Origin: Pseudomonadota bacterium
Lineage (GTDB): Bacteria > Pseudomonadota > Alphaproteobacteria > Caulobacterales > Caulobacteraceae
Length of the DNA: 64,000 nucleotides
Assembly (NCBI GenBank): GCA_020161365.1
Contig: JAIUNU010000008.1
Span: forward strand, 124,001 to 188,000
Reading direction: 5' to 3'
Position numbers and translations under genes: made by a program
The notes under the pieces: generated by a model
What the model was told of the DNA's origin: nothing
What the model saw: the letters and a program-made list of their open reading frames with translations, nothing else
The model's database searches: none
Part shown: positions 46,532 to 54,665 of the stretch, piece after piece
Numbering within the stretch: position 1 is the first letter of the stretch
Layout: every line of letters starts with the position of its first letter

Positions 46532-46649
46532 GCGCGCTTTTCCGCGCCATCGTGTCGCCGCCGCCCTTTCCCGGCCACGATGATCGACGCTTATATGTCG
46601 CGGAACGAACTTATGCTTCGTGCGTACTGCAAGCCATCGGGGCCGGGCC

Positions 46650-47351
46650 ATGACCGAACTCACCACCACCACTCAGACCGCGACCGATCTCGTCGTCGCC
46701 AAGCCGGGCCGGCACTATCCGACCCCGGCGGCCAAGTGCGCCGACCTGGTGGTTCACCTGGCCGGGCTAGCCTGCGCCCTGATGGGCGGCGGCATCCTGC
46801 TGGGCCTGGCGTTCGGGGTGGGCAACCTCAAACAGGTCGCCGCCGTAAGCGTCTACACGGTAGGCCTGATCCTGATGCTGTCGCTGTCGACGGCGTACAA
46901 CTTCGCCAAGGCGCGCTGGCGCCCCCTGCTGCGCCGCTTTGACCACGCCGGCATCTTCGTGATGATCGCCGCCTCCTACACCCCCTTCACCACCCAGAAC
47001 CTGCACGGTTGGTGGGCCATCGGGATGACCACGGCGGTCTGGACCGTGGCTGCGATCGGCGTCCTGGCCAAGCTGTTCCTGCCGGGCCTGGACAAGCGGT
47101 TCTGGGTCGGCCTCTACCTCGCGCTCGGCTGGCTGGTTCTGGTGGCCATCAAGCCGATGATCGACGGCCTGTCCTGGGTGGCCCTGCTGCTGCTGGCCAT
47201 CGGCGGGATCGTCTATTCAACCGGGACCGTTTTCTACCTGATGCGGCGCCTGAAGTTCCGCCGCGCCATCTGGCACGGCCACGTCATCGGCGGCGCCGGC
47301 CTGCACTATGCGGCCGTGCTGGTGGGCGTGGTGCTGGCCGGCGCGCACTGA
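46650..47351 (+). CDS. Hemolysin III / PAQR-family membrane protein
   Basis: From the ATG at 46650 the protein has 233 residues and seven membrane segments. Features are the first segment (CADLVVHLAGLACALMGGGILLG), LSTAYNF, FDHAGIFVMIAASYTPFTTQNL with the family's His, and terminal WHGHVIGGAGLHYAAVL with two further His residues. These His and Ser/Asp residues are those that bind zinc in PAQR hydrolase-like members. The name hemolysin is historical. A lipid-hydrolase role such as ceramidase activity is known in eukaryotic relatives only. Confidence 0.88.
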   Translation: MTELTTTTQTATDLVVAKPGRHYPTPAAKCADLVVHLAGLACALMGGGILLGLAFGVGNLKQVAAVSVYTVGLILMLSLSTAYNFAKARWRPLLRRFDHAGIFVMIAASYTPFTTQNLHGWWAIGMTTAVWTVAAIGVLAKLFLPGLDKRFWVGLYLALGWLVLVAIKPMIDGLSWVALLLLAIGGIVYSTGTVFYLMRRLKFRRAIWHGHVIGGAGLHYAAVLVGVVLAGAH

Positions 47352-47367
47352 TCCGGAGAGACGACGC

Positions 47368-48633
47368 GTGGACAAGGACTCGGCCGGCAGTTTCAGCCTT
47401 CAGGGCTTCTTCCGGGACTGGAAGTCCAACGACCCGCTGCGCGGCAAGCGGCTGCCCACGCCGCCGTCTGACCTTGCAGTGGAGGCGGCGGGCTTCCCGC
47501 GCGTGCGACTGACGGTCGACCAGGCCGACGACGCCCTGCGCCAGGCCGCCGATCGCCTGACGCCGATGCGCTCGCTTCTGGGCCGCGACGAGTTCAACAT
47601 CCTGGCCTTGTCCGGCGGCGCGGCTGGCGGCGCCTATGGGGCGGGGGTGCTGGCAGGCCTCTCCAAGGCCGGTACCCGGCCCGATTTCGCGATCGTCACC
47701 GGCGTTAGCACGGGCGCCCTGATCGCGCCGCTCGCTTTCCTCGGCTCGGCCTGGGACGAGCGCCTGACCGACGCCTATACCGGCGGTCACGCGGCAGAAC
47801 TGCTGAGCCTTCGGCGACTGGCCCCCGCGCTCAGCGCCAGCCTGTTCAAAGGCGAGTCACTGGATGTGCTGGTCGAAACCTTCGTCGACCAGGAGATGAT
47901 CGAGGCCATCGCCGCCGAGCACGCCAAGGGCCGCCGCCTGCTGATCGCCACCACCAATCTCGACAGCCAGCGCGCGGTCGTCTGGGACATGGGCGAGATC
48001 GCCCGCAAAGGCGGCGCCGAAGCGCTGAGCCTGTTCCGCGCCCTGCTGGTCGCCTCCTCCTCGGTGCCGGGCATCTTTCCGCCCAAGCTGATCGAGGTCG
48101 AGGCCGACGGCCAGATGTACCAGGAAATGCATGTCGACGGCGGCGTCGCCGCGCCGCTGTTCCTGATGCCTGACGCCCTGCTGCACTGGCGTAATCTGGG
48201 CTCGCGCCTGCGCCGGGGCCGGGTGCACGTGATCGTCAACACGGTGCTGGACCCGTCCACCCAGTCGACGCCGCCGGGCGTGGCCTCGATCATGGCGCGC
48301 AGCTTCGAGACCATGCTGCGGTTCTCCTACCGCCAGGCGCTCAGCCTGGCCGCCGGCTTCTGCGCCCGCCACAACCTGCCGCTCAGCGTGGCGTCGATCC
48401 CCAACACCTTCGAGGGCATGAACCTTCTGAAGTTCGAGACCGGCCTGATGCGCAGCATCTATGACGCCGGCTTCGAGCAGGCGGCGACCGGCGCGGTCTG
48501 GTCCAACGCCGTGGAGGAACAGAGCCTTTGGCGCGGCCTGTTCAGAAAACAGGTCCCGCAGGCGGTCTCGGCTGGGACCGGCCTGGTGGTGCGCGATGAG
48601 AAACCGCTGGACGTCGCTCCGCTAGAGCCCTGA
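47368..48633 (+). CDS. Patatin-like phospholipase
   Basis: The GTG at 47368 follows GGAGAG and gives 421 residues without a signal peptide. The oxyanion motif GGAAGGAYGAGVL, the nucleophile elbow GVSTG in IVTGVSTGALIAPLAFLGS and the DGG motif (MHVDGGVAAPLFL) provide the Ser-Asp dyad of patatin lipases. The protein starts 17 bases after the hemolysin-III-like stop, so the two may be co-transcribed. This would pair two possible membrane-lipid enzymes. The last 12 bases overlap the convergent small secreted-protein gene. Confidence 0.9.
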   Translation: MDKDSAGSFSLQGFFRDWKSNDPLRGKRLPTPPSDLAVEAAGFPRVRLTVDQADDALRQAADRLTPMRSLLGRDEFNILALSGGAAGGAYGAGVLAGLSKAGTRPDFAIVTGVSTGALIAPLAFLGSAWDERLTDAYTGGHAAELLSLRRLAPALSASLFKGESLDVLVETFVDQEMIEAIAAEHAKGRRLLIATTNLDSQRAVVWDMGEIARKGGAEALSLFRALLVASSSVPGIFPPKLIEVEADGQMYQEMHVDGGVAAPLFLMPDALLHWRNLGSRLRRGRVHVIVNTVLDPSTQSTPPGVASIMARSFETMLRFSYRQALSLAAGFCARHNLPLSVASIPNTFEGMNLLKFETGLMRSIYDAGFEQAATGAVWSNAVEEQSLWRGLFRKQVPQAVSAGTGLVVRDEKPLDVAPLEP

Positions 48634-48912
48634 GATCGTCCGACAGCTATCTTGGATTCGATCTGCCATTAGAAAATCGCGCTCACGCAAGGCCATCCGC
48701 AGCGCACCTTTGCAGTGACCGCCATTGATCATTCGGGCGGCGCGCTGCGCCAGCAACTCTCGCTCGCCCTTAGCCGTCATCTTCACGTTGGTTGCCGGCG
48801 GATAGACCGCAACAGGCGTACGCGACGGGCCGTCGGTGGGCCCCATCGGCGCGGCGATGGCCGATGTCGCTGAGATCGCGAGCGCGAGACTCGTTAGGCA
48901 GACAATACGCAT
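48622..48912 (-). CDS. Small secreted protein, function unknown
   Basis: The ATG at 48912 has GGAGG upstream and encodes 96 residues. A signal peptide (MRIVCLTSLALAISATSAIA) is followed by a Pro/Thr-rich linker and a short domain with two cysteines (GGHCKGALRMAL and QDSCRTIS), probably a disulfide. The pattern KGERELLAQRAARMINGGHCKGA, with ADRIQDSC at the end, looks like a compact helical domain. I do not recognise it. It overlaps the patatin gene convergently. Confidence 0.78.
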   Translation of the reverse strand: MRIVCLTSLALAISATSAIAAPMGPTDGPSRTPVAVYPPATNVKMTAKGERELLAQRAARMINGGHCKGALRMALRERDFLMADRIQDSCRTISGL

Positions 48913-49089
48913 GCGGTCCTCCAGAGAACGCGTGTTGATTTGATCCGACAACCCTAGGATGATGACAGCAAAACGCCTCACGAGCAACTTGAACGCAACC
49001 GGACAGATCACCTGACGATCCGGCTCAACGATCTGGCCATGTCGTTCACCGACGAGGTCAGTGCACCGCCCCCGAGTTGGGAACGCCCC

Positions 49090-50811
49090 ATGCGCAAGCT
49101 TCTTCTTCATCTCGTCTTGGCAGCCCTTGGGGGCCTCGCGCCGCTCAGCGCCGTCGCGCAAGGCGCTCCGGGCCCCGCAACGCCCGTCGCTGCGGTCGAA
49201 CTGCCCGACGCCGCCATTCGGCAGATCCTGGCCCAGCGGGTCGACACCGATCGCCAGAGCCGGGGCATGGTGGTCGGGGTGATCGACGCGCGCGGCCGGC
49301 GCGTGGTCGCTCACGGCCTCATGGGCGCTGGCGGCAAGCCGGTCGACGGTCGGACCTTGTTCGAGATCGGCTCCGTCACCAAGGTGCTGACGAGCCTCCT
49401 GCTGGCCGACATGGTCCGGCGCGGCGAGGTCCGGCTGGACGATCCAGTGGCCAAGCACCTGCCTCCGGGCACCGTCGTGCCGACCCGCAACGGCAAGGCC
49501 ATCACCCTGATCGACCTGGCCACGCACACCTCGGGCCTGCCGCGCCTGCCGACCAACATGGCGCCCAAGGACCCGCTCAACCCCTATGCGGACTATACCG
49601 AGGCCCAGCTGGACGCCTTCCTGCGCGACTACACCCTGCCTCGCGACATCGGCGCAGCCTATGAATACTCGAACCTTGGGGTGGGCCTGCTGGGCCGGGC
49701 CTTGGCCTATCGCGCCGGCGGCGACTACGAGGCCGTGCTGCGCGAGCGGGTGCTGGCGCCGTTGCGTATGACCGACACGGCCATCGTCCTGTCACCCGTC
49801 CAAGCCGCGCGCTTCTCGAGCGGCCATAATGCCGCGCTGGAGGTTACGCCCCATTGGGACCTGCCGAGTCTGGCGGGCGCGGGCGCTCTGCGTTCGACGG
49901 CCGAAGACCTCCTGAGGCTGCTGGCCGCCGAACTGGGCTACGCCGACACGCCGCTTAAGGCTGCGATGGCCGACCAGCTGGTCCCCCGGCGTCCGGTCGG
50001 CGGCGAGGTGGCCGTGGCGCTGGGCTGGCATGTCTGGTCGCCGCCCGACGGCGAGATCGTCACCCATTCCGGCGGCACCATGGGCTTTCAGAGCTTCGTC
50101 GGTTTCAATCGCAAGACCGGACGGGGCGTGGTGGTGCTCAACAACGCCGCCAGCGCCATGGGCGTGGACGACATCGGGCTGCACCTGTTGGCCGGTCGAC
50201 CGCTGAAGACCGCCCCCAAGACCCGGGTCGCAGTCCCCTTGCCGGCCGAGGCCTTCGACAAGCTGGTCGGCCGCTACGCCATGGCCCCGGGCGTGGTGAT
50301 GACCATCCGCCGCGACGGCCAGCGGATGATCGGTCAGTTGACCGGGCAGCCGGCGGTCGAGATCTTCGCCGAAAGCCCGACGACCTTCTTCCTCAAGGTC
50401 GTTGACGCCCAATTGACCTTCACCGTCGACGCCCAGGGGCGCGGCACGGCGGTGACGCTGCATCAGAACGGCCAGAGCACCACGGCGCAGCGCCTGGCCG
50501 ACGGCGCCGAGCCGCCCGCGCCGCCGCGCCCCGCCAAGGTCGCGACCCTGACCGTCCAGCAGATGGAGGCGCTGGTCGGCCGCTACGCTTTGGCGCCCGG
50601 CGTGGTGATGACCCTGACGCGCCGGGACCAAGGCCTGTTCGCCCAGTTGACCGGTCAGCCCGAGTTCGAGGTGTTTCCGGAAGGTCCGACCAAGGTGGTT
50701 TGGACCGTCGTGCCGGCCAACGCGACCTTCACCCTGGGCGCCGATGGCAAGGCCACCAGCCTGACGCTCCACCAAGGCGGCCGGGACTTGCCCGCGCCGC
50801 GCCTGCCTTAA
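49090..50811 (+). CDS. Class C beta-lactamase-fold serine hydrolase with duplicated C-terminal domain
   Basis: From the ATG at 49090 the 573-residue protein has a signal peptide (MRKLLLHLVLAALGGLAPLSAVAQ). The penicillin-binding fold has SxxK in EIGSVTKVLTSLL, YxN in YEYSNLG and HSGGTMG in place of KTG. After about residue 375 come two related segments of about 95 residues, each starting LVGRYAxAPGVVMT and ending VTLHQNG or LTLHQGG. These resemble the DUF3471 type C-domain of such esterases and look like a tandem duplication. It is periplasmic. Esterase or peptidase activity is more likely than true beta-lactamase. Confidence 0.9.
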   Translation: MRKLLLHLVLAALGGLAPLSAVAQGAPGPATPVAAVELPDAAIRQILAQRVDTDRQSRGMVVGVIDARGRRVVAHGLMGAGGKPVDGRTLFEIGSVTKVLTSLLLADMVRRGEVRLDDPVAKHLPPGTVVPTRNGKAITLIDLATHTSGLPRLPTNMAPKDPLNPYADYTEAQLDAFLRDYTLPRDIGAAYEYSNLGVGLLGRALAYRAGGDYEAVLRERVLAPLRMTDTAIVLSPVQAARFSSGHNAALEVTPHWDLPSLAGAGALRSTAEDLLRLLAAELGYADTPLKAAMADQLVPRRPVGGEVAVALGWHVWSPPDGEIVTHSGGTMGFQSFVGFNRKTGRGVVVLNNAASAMGVDDIGLHLLAGRPLKTAPKTRVAVPLPAEAFDKLVGRYAMAPGVVMTIRRDGQRMIGQLTGQPAVEIFAESPTTFFLKVVDAQLTFTVDAQGRGTAVTLHQNGQSTTAQRLADGAEPPAPPRPAKVATLTVQQMEALVGRYALAPGVVMTLTRRDQGLFAQLTGQPEFEVFPEGPTKVVWTVVPANATFTLGADGKATSLTLHQGGRDLPAPRLP

Positions 50812-50814
50812 ACT

Positions 50815-51159
50815 CTACGCCTTCTTCAGCCAGCGCGCGCGCAGCTTGCCGACGTTGGGCGGATCGGCGCGGAAGTCGGAGGCCAGACCCAGGCGGGCGT
50901 TGCACGAGGGGCAGCGGACGGAATCCTCGTCGGCGAGATCCGTGGGCGGATCGAAGCGCGTACCGCACGGCTTGCACTTCCAGTCGCCGACCGGCGCGGG
51001 CGCAGGGGGCGGCGGCGGGGGCGGCGCAGCGTGGGGGGCGACAAACACCGTCTTGGTCGACGACTTGACCATGCGCTCAAGCGGCGGCGGTCCGCCGGGG
51101 GCGGCGACGGCGCTCTTGAGGCTCAGGGTCTTGCGGCGCGGGGGCTCGCTGTCGCTCAT
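50815..51159 (-). CDS. Small zinc-ribbon protein with Pro-rich linker
   Basis: From the ATG at 51159 the protein has 114 residues. A charged N-terminal part is followed by a Pro/Ala-rich stretch, then a zinc ribbon WKCKPCGTRFDPP with later RCPSCNARLGLA. The two C-x2-C knuckles should bind one zinc ion. The last residues are basic (GKLRARWLKKA). There is no signal peptide. I do not recognise it; proteins of this shape often bind RNA, DNA or other proteins. It is convergent with the preceding gene. Confidence 0.75.
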   Translation of the reverse strand: MSDSEPPRRKTLSLKSAVAAPGGPPPLERMVKSSTKTVFVAPHAAPPPPPPPAPAPVGDWKCKPCGTRFDPPTDLADEDSVRCPSCNARLGLASDFRADPPNVGKLRARWLKKA

Positions 51160-51243
51160 GGGTTCGCTGACGGTTTCAGGGACGGACCGTGGCTTGCTGC
51201 ATGAAAGCGGCCGGAAACACAAGCCCGACAGGCGGTCAGCGCC

Positions 51244-52128
51244 CTACCAATGCGGCTTCAGACTGAAGGACAGGGCCACGACATCGTCCTTCTGGGTCGC
51301 GAGACCCAGAATACCTTCCTTGGCGCGGATCTCGCGGTGGATGTAGCCGAGCGAGGCCTGCATGGGCCCCTTCCGCCAGGCGACGCCCGCCTGGCTGTCC
51401 CCGATCAGGCGACTGGTGACGTCCTGCGAGAGGCCCGCGCGGGTCCAGTCGCCGTTCTGGCCGCGCAGCATGTTGAGTCCCACGGCCCGCCCGCTGGCCG
51501 CGGCGTAGATGTACCAGCGACCGCGATCTCCGAAGACCGAGGCGCCCTCGCGAACGCCCAGGGCGTCGTTCACGCGGTCGCCGATGTTGCGCTTCTTGCC
51601 CAGGCGCACGGTGGCGCCGGCCTCGGCCGAACCGCCCGCGCCGCCGAAGCCGACGCCTGCATGGGGCGTGACATCCAGCGCGTACTTGCGCCCCGCCAGG
51701 GCGACCGCCGAAGGCCAGCCGCGTGTCAGCGTCACATCGATGTCCTGAAGATCGTAGGCCTCGGCGCCGGGACGGACCAGGGAGAGCGGCGCGGTGTTAG
51801 CGATGCGGGGCACGTTAGCCACGGAGACACGGATCTGGTTGATCGGGCCGCCCGCCGCGTCCTGATAAGCCACCGCGCTGGATCGCCACGTCACGGGACC
51901 CGCGCCCGGATAAAAGCGGTCGGCCTCAAGCACCCGGAGATCGCCCTTGGTCCCAGCGGGGCTGAAGGTAAAGGCGCTGTCCTGGGCCGCCAGATCCAGC
52001 GTGCGCGTCGGCTCGGGCCTGACCTCAAAGGAATAGGGGGGCGTCGTCATGGTCTGGGCGGCGGCGCAGGTCGTCGTCAAGCCGGCGGCCGCCAGGCAGA
52101 TCGCGCTATATTTCCCCACCGTCCGCAT
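51244..52128 (-). CDS. Putative outer-membrane beta-barrel protein (LpxR/DUF2219-like)
   Basis: This 294-residue protein has a signal peptide (MRTVGKYSAICLAAAGLTTTCAAAQ) and a long series of alternating strands. The C-terminal third (GDRGRWYIYAAASGRAVGLNMLRGQ, then SRLIGDSQAGVAWRKGPMQASLGYIHREIRAKEG) has the feel of the LpxR/DUF2219 lipid A deacylase barrel. It ends with W after LKPH, an outer-membrane assembly signal. It is shorter than LpxR, and I did not identify all catalytic residues, so enzyme activity is uncertain. Confidence 0.65.
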   Translation of the reverse strand: MRTVGKYSAICLAAAGLTTTCAAAQTMTTPPYSFEVRPEPTRTLDLAAQDSAFTFSPAGTKGDLRVLEADRFYPGAGPVTWRSSAVAYQDAAGGPINQIRVSVANVPRIANTAPLSLVRPGAEAYDLQDIDVTLTRGWPSAVALAGRKYALDVTPHAGVGFGGAGGSAEAGATVRLGKKRNIGDRVNDALGVREGASVFGDRGRWYIYAAASGRAVGLNMLRGQNGDWTRAGLSQDVTSRLIGDSQAGVAWRKGPMQASLGYIHREIRAKEGILGLATQKDDVVALSFSLKPHW

Positions 52129-52240
52129 GTGGCCTCCCCAGACCCAATGGACCTGACCCTAGGCGCATCCCACCGGCTGTCACGGCGGCGAATGCGCGCA
52201 GGTTGAAGCCACTGTGCGCCGATACGGTTCCCGAAATGTG

Positions 52241-52270
52241 AAAAGGGCGGCCCGATCTCTCGCGCCGCCC
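52241..52270 (-). terminator. Intrinsic terminator of nrdA
   Basis: GGGCGGC (52245-52251) pairs with GCCGCCC (52264-52270). On the minus strand it is followed by TTTTCAC. It lies about 23 bases after the nrdA stop. Confidence 0.75.
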
Positions 52271-52293
52271 TCGTCAGAAGCCCTCGGTCGCCC

Positions 52294-54171
52294 TTACTGG
52301 CAGGCCAGGCACTCGTCGTAATCGGTCTTTTCCGGAACGTCGAAACCGCTGGCGCTGGCTTCAGCCTTGCCCTCGGCGCCGGCATAGGCCGCGCGCTGCA
52401 CCGACTTGGAGCGCAGGTAGTACAGCGACTTCACGCCGCGCTCCCAGGCCATCCAGTGCAGCATGTGCAGGTCCCACTTGTCGACGTCGCCCGGCAGGAA
52501 GACGTTGACCGACTGGCTCTGGCAGATTTCCGGCGTGCGGTCGGCGGCCAGTTCGATCACCCAGCGCTGGTCCAGTTCGAAGGCGGTTTTGTAGATGTCC
52601 TTCTCGTCCTGGCTGAGGAAGTCGAGGTGCTGCACCGAGCCCTCGTTCTCCAGGATCGAACCCCACACCGCGTCGGTGTTGTGGCCCTTCTCCTCGAGCA
52701 GCTTCTCCAGATAGGGGTTCTTCACCGCGAAGGAGCCCGACAGGGTCTTGTGGGTGTAGATGTTGGCCGGGATCGGCTCGATGCCCGCCGACGTGCCACC
52801 GCAGATGATCGAGATCGAGGCGGTGGGGGCGATGGCGAGCTTGTGCGAGAAGCGCTCCTTGGAGCCACGATCGGCGGCGTCCGGGCAGGGGCCCTTTTCC
52901 TCGCCCAGCTTGATCGAGGCCTTGTCGGCCTCGCGGCGCAGGTGCTTGAACATCCGCATGTTCCAGCTCTTGGCCAGGGCGCTCTCGAACGGAACGTTCT
53001 GGCTCTGCAGGAAGCTGTGGAAGCCCATCAGACCCAGGCCCACCGAGCGCTCGCGCATGGCCGCATAGGCGGCCGTCGCAGCGGCGTCGGGGGCGCGGTC
53101 GATGAAGTCCTGCAGGACGTTGTCGAGGAAGCGCATGACGTCCTCGATGAACGTCGGGTGGTCGCGCCACTCCAGGAACGTCTCGGCGTTGACCGACGAC
53201 AGGCAGCAGACGGCTGTGCGCTCGTTACCCAGGTGGTCGGTGCCGGTATGCAGCATGATCTCGCTGCACAGGTTCGACTGGCGAACCTTCAGGCCCAGCT
53301 CGCGCTGGAACGCGGGCATGGCGTTGTTCACGCTGTCGGAGAAGATCAGGTAGGGCTCGCCGGTCTGCAGGCGCAGCTCCAGGATCTTCTGCCACAGGGC
53401 GCGGGCGTCGACCTCGCGCAGGACTTCATTGGTCTTGGGCGAACGCAGGCCGAACTTCTTGCCGTCGCGCACGGCGAACATGAACTCGTCGGTGATGTTC
53501 AGGCCGTGGTGCAGGTTCAGGGACTTGCGGTTGAAGTCGCCCGACGGCTTGCGGATCTCGAGGAACTCCTCGATCTCGGGGTGGTGCACGTCGAGATAGA
53601 CGGCGGCCGAGCCGCGACGCAGCGAGCCTTGGCTGATGGCCAGGGTCAGGGAGTCCATCACCCGGATGAAGGGGATGATGCCCGAGGTCTGGCCCTGCCC
53701 CTTCACCTTCTCGCCGATCGAGCGCACGCCGCCCCAGTAGGTGCCGATGCCGCCGCCATTGGCCGCCAGCCACACGTTCTCGTTCCAGACGCTCAGGATG
53801 CCGTCGAGGCTGTCGTTGACGGCGTTCAGGAAGCAGCTGATCGGCAGGCCGCGATCCGCGCCGCCGTTCGAGAGCACCGGCGTGGCCGGCATGAACCACA
53901 GGCGGCTCATATAGTCGTAGACGCGCTGAGCGTGGTCGGCGTCGTCGGCGAACGCCGTCGACACGCGGGCGAACATGTCCTGGTAGCTCTCGCCCGGCAG
54001 CAGGTAGCGGTCTTCCAGGGTGGTCTTGCCGAAATCGGTCAGCAAGGCGTCGCGCGAGCGGTCGACCTCGACCTTGCGCACCAGAGCCAGCTGCGGGCGC
54101 TTGGCGGGCTTGATCGCCGCCAGACGGGCCTCGTTTCGGACGCTCGACTTCACCGCTTCACTGCCGTTCAT
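52294..54171 (-). CDS. nrdA: Ribonucleoside-diphosphate reductase alpha subunit
   Basis: The ATG at 54171 gives 625 residues; a TTG two codons upstream is the alternative. The substrate-site motifs are complete: LPISCFLNAVNDSL, the N-x-C-x-E triad in QSNLCSEIML, PAFQRELG, and the redox C-terminus DECLACQ. It lacks the N-terminal ATP-cone of E. coli NrdA (about 760 residues), so overall activity control by ATP/dATP is probably absent. The partner nrdB is not adjacent. Two NrdR boxes lie 55 and 86 bases upstream, so expression should follow the NrdR repressor, tied to dNTP levels. Confidence 0.94.
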   Translation of the reverse strand: MNGSEAVKSSVRNEARLAAIKPAKRPQLALVRKVEVDRSRDALLTDFGKTTLEDRYLLPGESYQDMFARVSTAFADDADHAQRVYDYMSRLWFMPATPVLSNGGADRGLPISCFLNAVNDSLDGILSVWNENVWLAANGGGIGTYWGGVRSIGEKVKGQGQTSGIIPFIRVMDSLTLAISQGSLRRGSAAVYLDVHHPEIEEFLEIRKPSGDFNRKSLNLHHGLNITDEFMFAVRDGKKFGLRSPKTNEVLREVDARALWQKILELRLQTGEPYLIFSDSVNNAMPAFQRELGLKVRQSNLCSEIMLHTGTDHLGNERTAVCCLSSVNAETFLEWRDHPTFIEDVMRFLDNVLQDFIDRAPDAAATAAYAAMRERSVGLGLMGFHSFLQSQNVPFESALAKSWNMRMFKHLRREADKASIKLGEEKGPCPDAADRGSKERFSHKLAIAPTASISIICGGTSAGIEPIPANIYTHKTLSGSFAVKNPYLEKLLEEKGHNTDAVWGSILENEGSVQHLDFLSQDEKDIYKTAFELDQRWVIELAADRTPEICQSQSVNVFLPGDVDKWDLHMLHWMAWERGVKSLYYLRSKSVQRAAYAGAEGKAEASASGFDVPEKTDYDECLACQ

Positions 54172-54225
54172 GACCAAAATCCATGCTCAATCAGCGTGTT
54201 CCGGAGAAGGAAACATCCTCGCCAG

Positions 54226-54241
54226 CCGCTATATCTTGTGG
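54226..54241. promoter_or_regulatory. NrdR box 1 of nrdA
   Basis: CCGCTATATCTTGTGG fits the NrdR consensus acaCwAtATaTwGtGt at every strongly conserved position. It lies 55 bases upstream of the nrdA start. Confidence 0.8.
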
Positions 54242-54256
54242 CTGAGGAGCCCCCTC

Positions 54257-54272
54257 AACCCAAATATGGGGC
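54257..54272. promoter_or_regulatory. NrdR box 2 of nrdA
   Basis: AACCCAAATATGGGGC fits the same consensus at nearly all conserved positions. Its start is 31 bases from box 1, exactly three helical turns, the spacing typical of tandem NrdR sites. Confidence 0.75.
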
Positions 54273-54611
54273 CACACTGGTGAATGACTCGTCAACGCCC
54301 CTGACCCGAGTTTTTCGTTAACAACCTGTGAACGCCGACAACTTGCATAGGCGGGACAAGGGGTTGCCTCCACGAACTTTTTTCAGGCGCGACAGACCGC
54401 CGCAAGGCGGCCAAGGGCGTCCGTCCCCGGACAACGCCGTTCGCCCACAGGTGGAGCACAAGGCAGGGTGGCGGGGTCGCAGCGACGCCTGACCACCCCG
54501 CTAGGCCGGAGGCCGCGGCAAGCGCCCGGAAACAGGCGCTTTCCGCCCGGGCCGTCGCCGGCGCGCCCCCCTGGAGCGCGCGACCCCGTCGCCCTCGACA
54601 CACGCGCAAAG
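54273..54611. other. Long structured intergenic region upstream of nrdA
   Basis: No gene was seen in these 339 bases. The part nearest nrdA should hold its promoter, with a GACTC (CcrM) site at 54286. Further out are many GC stems, for example CCGCC-GCAA-GGCGG near 54400, GTCCG/CGGAC near 54420, GCGGGGT/ACCCCGC near 54480-54510 and GCGCC/GGCGC near 54520-54545. It could encode a structured RNA, but I could not match a known class. Confidence 0.4.
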
Positions 54612-54640
54612 AGAAAGGGCCCGGCGTCGCCGCCGGGCCC
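54612..54640 (-). terminator. Intrinsic terminator of the OmpA-like gene
   Basis: GGGCCCGGCG-TCGC-CGCCGGGCCC is a perfect 10-bp stem. On the minus strand it is followed by TTTCTC. It lies 26 bases after the stop of the OmpA-like gene. Confidence 0.85.
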
Positions 54641-54665
54641 TCCCCTAGATGCAGTCGATTCGATC

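Noticed and set aside
46592..46626. GGAAC-N16-CGTA ahead of the hemolysin-III-like gene
   Set aside because: It resembles a sigmaT promoter, but the -10 ends in A instead of T; one mismatch in the four-base element makes it weak.
54292..54609. Small frames upstream of nrdA
   Set aside because: No ribosome-binding site, no recognisable domain and Arg/Ala-rich composition typical of random GC-rich frames.
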